The notes beneath the pieces are model-generated. The model was not told where the DNA came from. It did not search any database and worked only from the letters and a program-made list of their open reading frames with translations. This document shows positions 1-5,947 of a stretch of DNA of 9,199 nt, piece after piece. The translations under genes were made by a program, and so were the position numbers. This DNA comes from an uncultured Clostridia bacterium. GTDB taxonomy: Bacteria; Bacillota; Clostridia; TANB77; CAG-508. Position 1 is the stretch's first letter. Each line of letters begins with the position of its first letter. The stretch spans positions 1 through 9,199 of the forward strand of contig CALXNI010000149.1 of assembly GCA_944389715.1 (NCBI GenBank), written 5' to 3'.

Positions 1-80
1 GGCGGACACAAGGCCCGCCCCTACAACGTTTGCAATAAATTTGACATGTTTTTACGGGCGATTAAAATCGCCCCTACAAC
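1..80. repeat. Palindromic repeat array, left copy, cut by the window edge
   Basis: Two GC-rich palindromic modules stand out in AT-rich DNA. Module one (1-22) pairs GGCGG with CCGCC and ends in CCCCTAC. Module two (56-73) is a perfect hairpin, GGGCGATT-AA-AATCGCCC, again followed by CCTACAAC. The two CTACAAC sequences are 53 bases apart, joined by an AT-rich spacer that begins AACGTTTGCAATAAATTT. Bases 1-25 are identical to 6345-6369, and the similarity continues ungapped for about 95 bases. Orientation is the same as in the copy at 6344-6475 and opposite to the module at 9176-9199. No coding capacity is apparent. It is a REP- or MITE-like dispersed repeat, and I do not recognise a named family. 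Confidence 0.85.
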
Positions 81-94
81 GTCTGCAATTAATT

Positions 95-129
95 TCTAAT
101 CTCCAACCTCTAATCTCTAATCTCTAAAC
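95..129. repeat. Five tandem 7-nt repeats (TCTAATC type)
   Basis: Five successive heptamers read TCTAATC, TCCAACC, TCTAATC, TCTAATC, TCTAAAC. The same five-unit block, with the same last unit TCTAAAC, follows the second palindromic array at 6485-6519. This tail is therefore part of the dispersed element and not a chance low-complexity stretch. It abuts the stop codon of the downstream TSUP half-gene on the minus strand. Confidence 0.8.
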
Positions 130-527
130 TACAATTTATCTCTAATTTTATTATTAATATTTTTATCTTTTTTATACGTTTTAATTAATGAATAAATCTC
201 ATATATTGTTATTAATAGCAAAAAAATTCCAAAATACTTTTTTAGAAGAGTTACATTCATTTTCACAGACATTTTTGCACCAATTATTGCACCTATAATT
301 CCAGAAACAGCAACAGGTATTCCAATTTTCCAGTTTATTAATTTTTCTTTAATTGTAGTAATAATAGCAGTAATGGAAGTAGGAACAAAAAAAACTAAAT
401 TTGTTGCTTGAGCTATATGTTGATCTACTCCCATAAAAACAGAAAGTATAAGAATAAGTATTGTACCTCCTCCCATACCTGTTCCACTTACTGTGCCTGA
501 TATTATTCCAGTTAAGACTTCTAACAT
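129..527 (-). CDS. TauE/SafE (TSUP) family membrane protein, C-terminal half
   Basis: Predicted integral membrane protein of 132 residues, half the usual size of about 250 for TauE/SafE permeases, which export sulfite, sulfoacetate or related anions. It begins MLEVLTGIISG and carries the family's glycine signature (SGTGMGGG, residues 14-21). Hydrophobic segments lie at about 3-32, 41-60, 67-86 and 97-116, followed by a basic tail. The start at 525-527 is preferred because GAGGGAG lies just upstream; an in-frame ATG at 555-557 has no such site. It lies 33 bases downstream of the partner half (561-906), so the two are probably co-transcribed and assemble as a heterodimer equivalent to a full-length TSUP permease. 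The substrate cannot be told from sequence. Residues 76-85 (GIIGAIIGAK) align with the frameshifted site in the partner. Confidence 0.85.
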   Translation of the reverse strand: MLEVLTGIISGTVSGTGMGGGTILILILSVFMGVDQHIAQATNLVFFVPTSITAIITTIKEKLINWKIGIPVAVSGIIGAIIGAKMSVKMNVTLLKKYFGIFLLLITIYEIYSLIKTYKKDKNINNKIRDKL

Positions 528-560
528 AATACTCCCTCGTATTTTTAATTTAAACAAGAA

Positions 561-906
561 TTACATAATCATTTTTATAGACACATATATTAAAAAAATA
601 ATAAATATTATTTTTAAAATTTTATCAGATAATTTCTTTAATAACTTTGCTCCAATAAATCCGACCTATTATTCCACCAATAGCACATTTTATCCCAATA
701 CTCCAGTCAATATAATTATTATTATAGTAAAATAATCCACTAGTTATAACCATTGGTAAAATTGCAAAAACAGAAGTTGCTCTTGCCTCTGCTTCATTTA
801 GTTTAAACATATGAACTAATGCAGGTACAACAATCATTCCTCCTCCAGCTGCAAAAAGTCCACTAATAAATCCAGCAATTATACCAATTGATACTTTTTT
901 AATCAT
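561..906 (-). CDS. TauE/SafE (TSUP) family membrane protein, N-terminal half, with +1 shift at CGGA
   Basis: First half of a two-gene TSUP permease. Read as one protein it has 114 residues: 81 codons from the ATG at 904-906, then a one-base skip at 663, then 33 codons to TAA at 561-563. The motif GFISGLFAAGGGM (residues 12-24) is the family's N-terminal glycine signature. Hydrophobic segments lie at about 5-30, 44-60, 68-87 and 97-113. In the unshifted frame translation runs GIIGR and stops at 625, losing the last membrane segment. After skipping the C of CGGA the protein continues GFIGAKLLKKL, which matches the paralogous stretch GIIGAIIGAK of the neighbouring half-gene. The start overlaps the end of the upstream gene by 8 bases, suggesting translational coupling. 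It could be a recent pseudogene or a sequencing error, but see the identical events in rarA and ruvA. Confidence 0.82.
660..663 (-). other. Putative +1 recoding site CGGA in the TSUP half-gene
   Basis: On the minus strand the codons read GGT CGG ATT in the zero frame. Omitting the C (complement of base 663) gives GGT GGA TTT ATT GGA, which encodes G-G-F-I-G as expected. This is the same tetranucleotide as at 2712-2715 and 3290-3293. Confidence 0.7.
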
Positions 907-1144
907 CTTCTTCTAACTTTTCTTTTCCTTGTATGCTACATTTTTTAAACATTTCTTCTGCTAAATTTGTAAGTTCATTATCACATTTTAGCATCTGAAA
1001 TATTATATCTTTTTTTAATTCCTCATTCTGTATATTTTCTGCTTTATCAAGAAAAGCTTGCAATTCTTTTAAATATTTTTGGCTATTTGCCTTCCAATTT
1101 TCATTTTCTAGTTTTTTCATATTTTTATTTTTACAAAATATCAT
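899..1144 (-). CDS. Small helical hypothetical protein upstream of the TSUP genes
   Basis: An 81-residue protein that I do not recognise. It is strongly charged and lacks a signal peptide or membrane segment. Residues about 17-67 look almost wholly alpha-helical (KANSQKYLKELQAFLDKAEN and onward), ending in an acidic EEDD tail. Two cysteines (54 and 69) occur besides Cys4. The start at 1142-1144 is chosen because GGGAG lies about 9 bases upstream; an internal ATG at 1118-1120 (residue 9) has no visible ribosome binding site. Its last 8 bases overlap the start of the TSUP N-terminal half, so it is the first gene of that operon. It may be a cytosolic partner or sensor of the transporter; that role is inferred only from position. 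Confidence 0.7.
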   Translation of the reverse strand: MIFCKNKNMKKLENENWKANSQKYLKELQAFLDKAENIQNEELKKDIIFQMLKCDNELTNLAEEMFKKCSIQGKEKLEEDD

Positions 1145-1172
1145 AGTTTTATACTCCCATTTTTTACAAAAT

Positions 1173-1238
1173 AATAAAATTTTAATTTTTCTATAATATT
1201 TAATAGCCTTTTAAACGTTATTTAATTAAAATTTTATT
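1173..1238 (-). repeat. 15-bp perfect inverted repeat in the operon leader
   Basis: AATAAAATTTTAATT at 1173-1187 is the exact reverse complement of 1224-1238, separated by 36 bases. It falls between the predicted promoter at 1248-1276 and the first gene of the TSUP operon, so it could fold in the roughly 95-nt leader or act as an operator. It is pure A/T, and AT-rich DNA makes chance matches more likely. Confidence 0.45.
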
Positions 1239-1247
1239 CTTTTTCAT

Positions 1248-1276
1248 ATTATACTAGTTTTTTTACTGGTAGGCAA
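1248..1276 (-). promoter_or_regulatory. Predicted sigma-A promoter of the TSUP operon
   Basis: On the minus strand TTGCCT (1271-1276) and TATAAT (1248-1253) are separated by 17 bases. Transcription would begin near 1241 and leave a leader of about 95 bases before the first gene. The intergenic region is shared with the divergent XRE gene at 1391. Confidence 0.65.
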
Positions 1277-1390
1277 CTTTTTATTACGTTTATCGTTATA
1301 TTAATTTTAGTCCATGTTATTTTAAAACATTAAATGATAAAATTTATAAAAATTTTAAAAGTGAGAGGCTATAGCATATGGAGGTGTTTT

Positions 1391-1603
1391 ATGATTAAAA
1401 TTAAATTGTCCGATTTATTAGGAAAGCATAAAATGACGCAAAAAGCATTATCCGAGATTACTAATATTAGACCTGCAACTATTTCAAAAATGTATTATGA
1501 AGAAGTAAAAAGAATTGATGTAAAGCATTTAAATAATATTTGTAAAGCATTTAATTGCGAAATTTCTGAACTGTTAGAATACATTCCAGATGAGAAAAAA
1601 TGA
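1391..1603 (+). CDS. Small XRE/Cro-type helix-turn-helix regulator
   Basis: A 70-residue, single-domain DNA-binding protein. The helix-turn-helix is visible at about residues 15-36 (MTQKALSEITNIRPATISKM), followed by the usual third and fourth helices (VKHLNNICKAFNCEISELLEYI). This compact Cro/C1 form is common in Firmicutes and is usually a repressor. I chose the ATG at 1391 because GGAGGTG lies about 5 bases upstream. The longer reading from 1334 would add 19 residues without a ribosome binding site. It is divergent from the TSUP operon and convergent with rarA. Whether it controls either is not shown by the sequence. Confidence 0.85.
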   Translation: MIKIKLSDLLGKHKMTQKALSEITNIRPATISKMYYEEVKRIDVKHLNNICKAFNCEISELLEYIPDEKK

Positions 1604-1630
1604 GGGAATCTCCCCTCACTTTCATTTTTT
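1601..1630. terminator. Bidirectional terminator between the XRE gene and rarA
   Basis: TGAGGG (1601-1606) pairs with CCCTCA (1613-1618) around a 6-base loop. A T-rich run follows on the plus strand (to 1630) and an A-run precedes it (1595-1600), so it works for both convergent genes. The XRE stop codon TGA is the left end of the stem. Confidence 0.75.
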
Positions 1631-2871
1631 AATCAATATTTTCATCTTTTATATAATACTTTGTTCCTAACATTTTATCTGGAAGATATTGTTGTTCTAC
1701 CTGATGATTTGGATAATCATGAGGATATTTGTACCCTTTACCATAACCGAATTCTTCCATTCCAGAAACTGGAGCATTTCTTATATGCATAGGAATTTCT
1801 CCTGTATCTTTTGTTCTTACATCTTCTAAAGCTCTATTTATTGCCAAATATGTTGCATTTGATTTTTTAGAATTTGCTACATACACTGCAGCTTCTGACA
1901 ATATTATCCTAGCCTCTGGCATTCCAACTGCTGCTACAGCTTGCATTGCGCTATTTGCAACTACTAATGCATTAGGATTTGCAAGTCCTACATCTTCTGC
2001 AGCGGCAATTACTATTCTTCTTGCTAAAAAAACTGGATCTTCTCCGCCTTCTATTGCTCTTGCTAAGTAAAATACTGTTGCATCTGGATCGCTTCCTCTC
2101 ATTGATTTTATAAATGCACTTATATTATCATAATGACTATCACCATTTTTATCAAATATTGACTTTTTCTTTCCTGTGCATTCTGCAGCAATTTCATTTG
2201 TTATATTTATTATTCCATTGTTATCTACAGGAGTTGTAAGTACTGCAACTTCCAAACTATTTAATGCAGTTCTAACATCTCCATTTGAAATCTCTGCAAT
2301 TTTTTGTAATGTGTTATCTTCTATATTTATATTATAATTTCCTAAACCTTCAGGATTTTTTATTGCTTTTTTTAGTATAGTAAATATATTGTCTGTTGTT
2401 AATGGATTTAATTTAAATACCATTGACCTTGAAATCAATGCCTTATTTACTTCAAAATAAGGATTTTCTGTAGTTGCTCCAATTAATATAACAGTTCCAT
2501 CTTCTACAAATGGAAGTAATGCATCTTGCTGAAGTTTATTAAATCTATGTATCTCATCTATAAATAAAATACATTTTCCACTAGGATTAAGGAAAGGATT
2601 TTTAGCTTCATCTATTGCTTTTTTTATATCACTTATTCCACTTGTTACTGCATTTAGTTTTACAAATTTATATTTAGTAGTGTTACTGATAACTTTTGCA
2701 AGAGATGTTTTTCCGTGATCCTGTTGGGCCCCATAGTATTATACTAGATAATCTATCTGCTTTTATTGTTCTGTATAATACTTTATCTTTTCCTAATATT
2801 TCTTCCTGCCCTACAAATTCATCTAATGTTTTTGGCCTTACGCGGTGGGCTAAGGGTATATTTAAATCCAT
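1629..2871 (-). CDS. rarA: RarA/MgsA-type AAA+ ATPase (replication-associated recombination protein), +1 shift at CGGA
   Basis: RarA is a clamp-loader-like AAA+ ATPase acting at stalled replication forks. Read with one skipped base (2715) the protein has 413 residues, close to the family norm of about 420-450. The start at 2869-2871 follows AAAGGAGAAC. The N-terminus is typical (PLAHRVRPKTLDEFVGQEEI). Walker A is GPTGSGKT (48-55); Walker B is CILFIDEIHR (100-109); sensor 1 is GATTEN (131-136); the arginine finger is in LISRSM (R148). The C-terminal half has the RarA-specific DPDATVFYLARAIEGGEDP and GAxKALxDVR-like segments. In the unshifted frame translation ends after 62 residues inside the Walker A loop. 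The shifted frame is open from 2714 to the stop at 1629. It lies 58 bases downstream of ruvA, probably in one transcript. Confidence 0.88.
2712..2715 (-). other. Putative +1 recoding site CGGA in the Walker A loop of rarA
   Basis: The minus strand reads TCA CGG AAA in the zero frame. Skipping the C (complement of base 2715) gives TCA GGA AAA ACA, encoding S-G-K-T, the end of the invariant P-loop GPTGSGKT. Without the shift the P-loop lysine and threonine are out of register and no ATPase is made. Confidence 0.75.
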
Positions 2872-2911
2872 ATTGTTCTCCTTTTCATTTAGATAAATTG
2901 TGATTTCAGAA

Positions 2912-2925
2912 ACAAATTACAATTT
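2912..2925. repeat. Dispersed 14-nt motif ACAAATTACAATTT
   Basis: The same 14 bases occur at 6521-6534 in direct orientation and at 6158-6171 or so as the reverse complement, where they bound the gene-free repeat element. Here the motif lies in the 58-base gap between ruvA and rarA, next to the ruvA stop codon. It could be a solo end or footprint of that element. Confidence 0.5.
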
Positions 2926-2929
2926 ACAA

Positions 2930-3530
2930 TTAATTCCTTCCTAAATATTTTAATGCTTGTTTTATTATTTCTTCTAATTCTAAATTTTTAATGTCTATTT
3001 TTTCTAATGTTTTTTCTATTTCTTTTCTAGTATAGCCTAAAACTTGAAGTGCTGCAATAGCTTCTTCTGCATCACTTTCTCTTTCAATTATATTATTTAT
3101 TTCTTTATTTTCTTCTACTGCATTTTCTGTTTTTAATTTATCCTTTAATTCTAAAATAATTCTTGCTGCTGTTTTTTTGCCCACTCCTGGTATTTTTACA
3201 AGTTTTGATACATCATCTGAAATTACTGCTAGTGCAAAACTTGACGGACTTATTTGTGATAGCATTGTTATTGCAGATTTTGCTCCAACTCCGACTTACA
3301 GATATTAAAAGTTCAAACATTCTTAATTCTTCATTAGAAGAAAATCCATATAAACTAATGTTATCTTCTCTTACATAGTAATATGTATAAACTTTAACGA
3401 CCTCTTCTAATTCTCCTAAACTTTCAATTGATTTTGATGGCATAAACACTCTATACCCAATTCCTTGTACATCAATTATAACATAGCTATCTGTTTTTGT
3501 ATCTAAAATTCCTTTTACATATGCAATCAT
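2930..3530 (-). CDS. ruvA: Holliday junction DNA helicase subunit RuvA, +1 shift at CGGA
   Basis: RuvA tetramers bind Holliday junctions and load the RuvB motor for branch migration. Read with one skipped base (3293) the protein has 199 residues, matching the roughly 200 of the family. The start at 3528-3530 (MIAYVKGIL) follows AAGGAG. Residues 1-65 form the OB-fold domain (VIIDVQGIGYRVFMP). The first helix-hairpin-helix is VSGVGAKSA (77-85), in which G80 comes from the shifted C-GGA. The second is IPGVGKKTAARIILELKDKL. The C-terminal RuvB-binding domain is recognisable (EAIAALQVLGYTRKEIEK). In the zero frame the sequence degenerates after SVS and stops at 3213. The usual partners ruvC and ruvB are not adjacent; rarA follows instead. 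Confidence 0.88.
3290..3293 (-). other. Putative +1 recoding site CGGA in the first HhH motif of ruvA
   Basis: The minus strand reads AGT CGG AGT in the zero frame. Skipping the C (complement of base 3293) gives AGT GGA GTT GGA GCA, encoding S-G-V-G-A, the conserved hairpin of RuvA. The second HhH of the same gene uses CCA GGA GTG GGC without an extra base and serves as an internal comparison. Confidence 0.75.
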
Positions 3531-3564
3531 TTTAATTCTCCTTGCAAACAAATATTCTGTTAAT

Positions 3565-3592
3565 ATTTTATCATAATAAATTAATTTTGCAA
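3565..3592 (-). promoter_or_regulatory. Predicted promoter of ruvA-rarA
   Basis: On the minus strand TTGCAA (3587-3592) is followed after 16 bases by TAAAAT (3565-3570), preceded by TGA, an extended -10 element. The start of transcription would be near 3558, about 27 bases ahead of the ruvA ATG. Confidence 0.6.
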
Positions 3593-3706
3593 TAGTTTTC
3601 TATACAAATTCTTGATAGCTGGAATTTGGTTTTTTAAATATCTATACTCTTTGCAAATAATTCTAAATATCATATATTTTTAATTAACAGCAACCTTAAG
3701 AATTGA

Positions 3707-3735
3707 TTGATTTTATGTAAATATTATGTTATAAT
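3707..3735 (+). promoter_or_regulatory. Strong-looking promoter ahead of an ORF remnant
   Basis: TTGATT (3707-3712), a 17-base spacer and TATAAT (3730-3735), with TG at 3727-3728 giving an extended -10 element. Transcription would start near 3742 and run through the remnant at 3735-3944 to the hairpin at 3969-3998. It reads divergently from ruvA. Confidence 0.65.
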
Positions 3736-3944
3736 TTAATGATATCAAGAATGTCCTTGGAACCGAAAAGGTAGTTGTTGTTTGCTCCCAGCTTGGTGTT
3801 CCTCTTGCAGTATATGGAGGAAACAGCGTTTATTGGGAAATTCCAGACGATTTACCCAAAACAACAAAGCTCAATATTGATGGTCTTGCCCTCTATATTC
3901 ACCGAGCAAATTATATCTTGCTTGATGGCGATATGATAAAATAA
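3735..3944 (+). pseudogene. ORF remnant without a start codon, unlike its neighbours in base use
   Basis: An open frame of about 69 codons ends at TAA 3942-3944 and is closed upstream by TAA at 3732-3734. It has no ATG, GTG or TTG in a sensible position and no ribosome binding site. The translation looks like real protein (NVLGTEKVVVVCSQLGVPLA, then VYWEIPDDLP and ALYIHRANYILLDGDMIK). It is clearly richer in G and C, with codons such as CTC, GCC, CCC, CAG and CGA that are scarce nearby, suggesting a transferred C-terminal fragment. I do not recognise the family; the ending NYILLDGDMIK faintly resembles the ends of small conjugative-element proteins, which is too little for a call. An ATG at 3751 in another frame gives only 7 codons. 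Together with its promoter and terminator it could instead be a transcribed non-coding RNA. Confidence 0.55.
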
Positions 3945-3968
3945 TTAATACTCTAAACTCGAACAAGT

Positions 3969-3998
3969 GCCCCATAATCTTTATAGAGATTATGGGGC
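3969..3998. terminator. 12-bp perfect hairpin, terminator of glmS and possibly of the ORF remnant
   Basis: GCCCCATAATCT (3969-3980) pairs perfectly with AGATTATGGGGC (3987-3998) around TTATAG. It lies just beyond the glmS stop codon (4006-4008). The T-tracts on either side are poor (ACTTGTT on the minus strand, TAATCCTTTATT on the plus strand), but stem strength and position support a bidirectional terminator. Confidence 0.75.
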
Positions 3999-4005
3999 TA
4001 ATCCT

Positions 4006-5844
4006 TTATTCAACCGTTACTGATTTTGCAAGGTTTCTCGGCTTATCAACATCTAAGCCTTTTTCTTTTGAAATATAGTATGAAAAAAGTTGCATTGGTA
4101 TTACAGAGAGTATTGGTGATATTAATGGATTTGTTTTTGGTATTTTTATTATTTCACTTATTCCATCGTTTTTTATATCCTCACTTGTAACTGCAAGTAC
4201 TTTTGCTCCTCTTGTTACAACTTCTTGCACATTACTGATTGACTTTTCTAATAATTTTTTATTTGTCATTGTTGCAATTACTGTTACACCGTTTTCTATT
4301 AAAGCTATTGGCCCATGTTTTAGTTCTCCTGATGCATAAGCTTCTGAATGAATATATGAAATTTCTTTTAATTTTAATGAGCCTTCTAGGCTTACTGCGT
4401 AATCAGTTCCTCTTCCTAAAAAGAACATATCTTTTTCTTTATATACTTTTTTGGCAAATTCATAAATCTGATTTGTATCTTTTAAAGTTTCTTCTATTTT
4501 TGATGGCAAATTTAGTATATCACTTTTTAAATTTTTAATTATATCTTTTTCTACCCTTTCAAGTTTTTCTGCAAAATACATAGCTAAAATATTAAGTAAA
4601 ACTACTTGTGATGTATATGCCTTTGTTGAAGCAACTGCAATTTCTGGTCCAGCATGTGTATAGATTGAATAATCTGCTTCTCTAGTTATTGAGCTCCCTA
4701 TTACATTTGATATTGCAAGTGTTTTTGCTCCTTTTGTTTTTGCAAGCTTTAGTGCAGCTATTGTATCTGCTGTTTCTCCTGACTGGCTAATATATATACA
4801 AAGTGTTTTTTCATCTATTAATGGATCTCTATATCTAAATTCTGATGCAATATCTACTTCTATTGGTATTTTGCAAATTTTTTCAAATGTATACTTGCTA
4901 GCTAATCCTGCATGCATCGCAGTACCACATGCAACTATATATATTTTATTTATATCTTTTAAATAATCTTTACTAAAATCTAAATCTTCTATCTCGATAG
5001 TTCCATTATCTAATTTTGCACCTATTGTTTCTCTAATTGCCCTAGGTTGTTCATAAATTTCTTTAAGCATAAAATCTTCATATCCATCTTTCTCTGCAGA
5101 AAGTGCATTCCATTCAATACTCTTTATAGCTTTTTGAATTTCTTTTAAATCTTGATTATAAAATTTTACATCATTTCTTGATAATTCTACTATTTCGTTG
5201 TCATCTAATAAATAGAAATCTTTTGTATAAGAAAGAATAGCTGGTATATCTGATGAAATATAATTTTCTCCATTTCCCTTACCTATTACTAATGGGCTAT
5301 CTTTTCTAACTACAATCATTTTATCTTTATTGTATACTGATAGTATTTCTATTGCATAGCTTCCTTTTAAATCACTACAAGTATTTTTAACTGCTCTTAA
5401 TATTTTTTTGTTGTCATCTATTTTGTCTTGCATAAAATAATAATGTATTAAGTTCGGTATTACTTCTGTATCTGTAGCTGATACAAATTTATACCCTTTT
5501 TCTACCAAAAAATTTTTTAGTTCATGATAATTTTCTATTATCCCATTATGTACTACAGCAAATGAATTGCTATTATCTACATGTGGATGGGAATTTTCTT
5601 TTGATGGTTTACCATGTGTTGCCCACCTTGTATGAGCAATTCCTATTGTTCCAACTAAACTGTCAATTCCATCTAATTTATATAAATTATTTACTCTTCC
5701 TTTATTTTTCATTAATTTTATTTTGTCATTTTCCATTGTTGCTATTCCTGCTGAATCATATCCTCTATATTCTAATCTTAAAAGTCCATTAATAAGTATA
5801 GGACTTGCTTTTTTGTTTCCTATATAACCTACAATTCCACACAT
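4006..5844 (-). CDS. glmS: Glutamine-fructose-6-phosphate aminotransferase (isomerizing), GlmS
   Basis: Makes glucosamine-6-phosphate from fructose-6-phosphate and glutamine, the first committed step towards UDP-GlcNAc and peptidoglycan. The protein has 612 residues, the normal family length. The N-terminal glutaminase domain starts with the nucleophile Cys2 (MCGIVGYIG) and shows HTRWATHG (71-78), HNGIIENY (99-106) and SATDTEV (122-128). Two SIS isomerase domains follow: CGTAMHAG (306-313), SQSGET (353-358) and STKAYTSQ (406-413) in the first; GRGTDYAVSLEGSLKLKE (477-494) and ELKHGP (507-512) in the second. The C-terminal tail PRNLAKSVTVE holds the catalytic lysine (608). AGGAGG precedes the ATG. 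It contains no zero-frame CGG codon. A glmS ribozyme lies upstream, so expression should fall when glucosamine-6-phosphate is plentiful. Confidence 0.98.
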   Translation of the reverse strand: MCGIVGYIGNKKASPILINGLLRLEYRGYDSAGIATMENDKIKLMKNKGRVNNLYKLDGIDSLVGTIGIAHTRWATHGKPSKENSHPHVDNSNSFAVVHNGIIENYHELKNFLVEKGYKFVSATDTEVIPNLIHYYFMQDKIDDNKKILRAVKNTCSDLKGSYAIEILSVYNKDKMIVVRKDSPLVIGKGNGENYISSDIPAILSYTKDFYLLDDNEIVELSRNDVKFYNQDLKEIQKAIKSIEWNALSAEKDGYEDFMLKEIYEQPRAIRETIGAKLDNGTIEIEDLDFSKDYLKDINKIYIVACGTAMHAGLASKYTFEKICKIPIEVDIASEFRYRDPLIDEKTLCIYISQSGETADTIAALKLAKTKGAKTLAISNVIGSSITREADYSIYTHAGPEIAVASTKAYTSQVVLLNILAMYFAEKLERVEKDIIKNLKSDILNLPSKIEETLKDTNQIYEFAKKVYKEKDMFFLGRGTDYAVSLEGSLKLKEISYIHSEAYASGELKHGPIALIENGVTVIATMTNKKLLEKSISNVQEVVTRGAKVLAVTSEDIKNDGISEIIKIPKTNPLISPILSVIPMQLFSYYISKEKGLDVDKPRNLAKSVTVE

Positions 5845-5947
5845 TGTTTATTCCTCCTAAATTTTTTTTGGAATTGAAAGTATAACAAAATAGAAGTTTT
5901 ATATTACCTTTGTTCTAATATTGCTATTAGTTTTTGTGTAATACTTA

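Noticed and set aside
56..73. Palindromic module as terminator of the TSUP operon
   Set aside because: There is no T-run on the minus-strand side, and the same module occurs where no gene ends.
493..735. Plus-strand ORF opposite the TSUP genes
   Set aside because: It is the antisense of conserved membrane-protein codons, is low complexity, and has no ribosome binding site.
2436..2438. TTG as the true start of a separate 269-residue protein in the C-terminal part of rarA
   Set aside because: The frame is open back to 2714 and the upstream codons encode conserved RarA sequence (Walker B, sensor 1). The TTG is leucine 145 in the conserved LISRSM motif.
660..3293. CGG simply reassigned to another amino acid
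   Set aside because: A changed meaning of CGG would not restore the frame. In all three genes the downstream protein is in the +1 frame, so a base must be skipped or read as part of a four-base codon.
660..3293. Ordinary random pseudogenisation or random sequencing indels
   Set aside because: Not excluded, but three independent single-base insertions giving the same CGGA at a conserved glycine, with everything else in the genes intact, is not what random indels look like. A systematic base-calling error before GGA is countered by correct out-of-frame CGGA strings elsewhere in the window.
4239..4538. Plus-strand ORFs inside glmS (also 5562-5792) and inside the 413-residue gene (8154-8462, 8625-8888)
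   Set aside because: They are antisense shadows of strongly supported genes, Leu/Phe- or Ser-rich through strand complementarity, with no translation signals.
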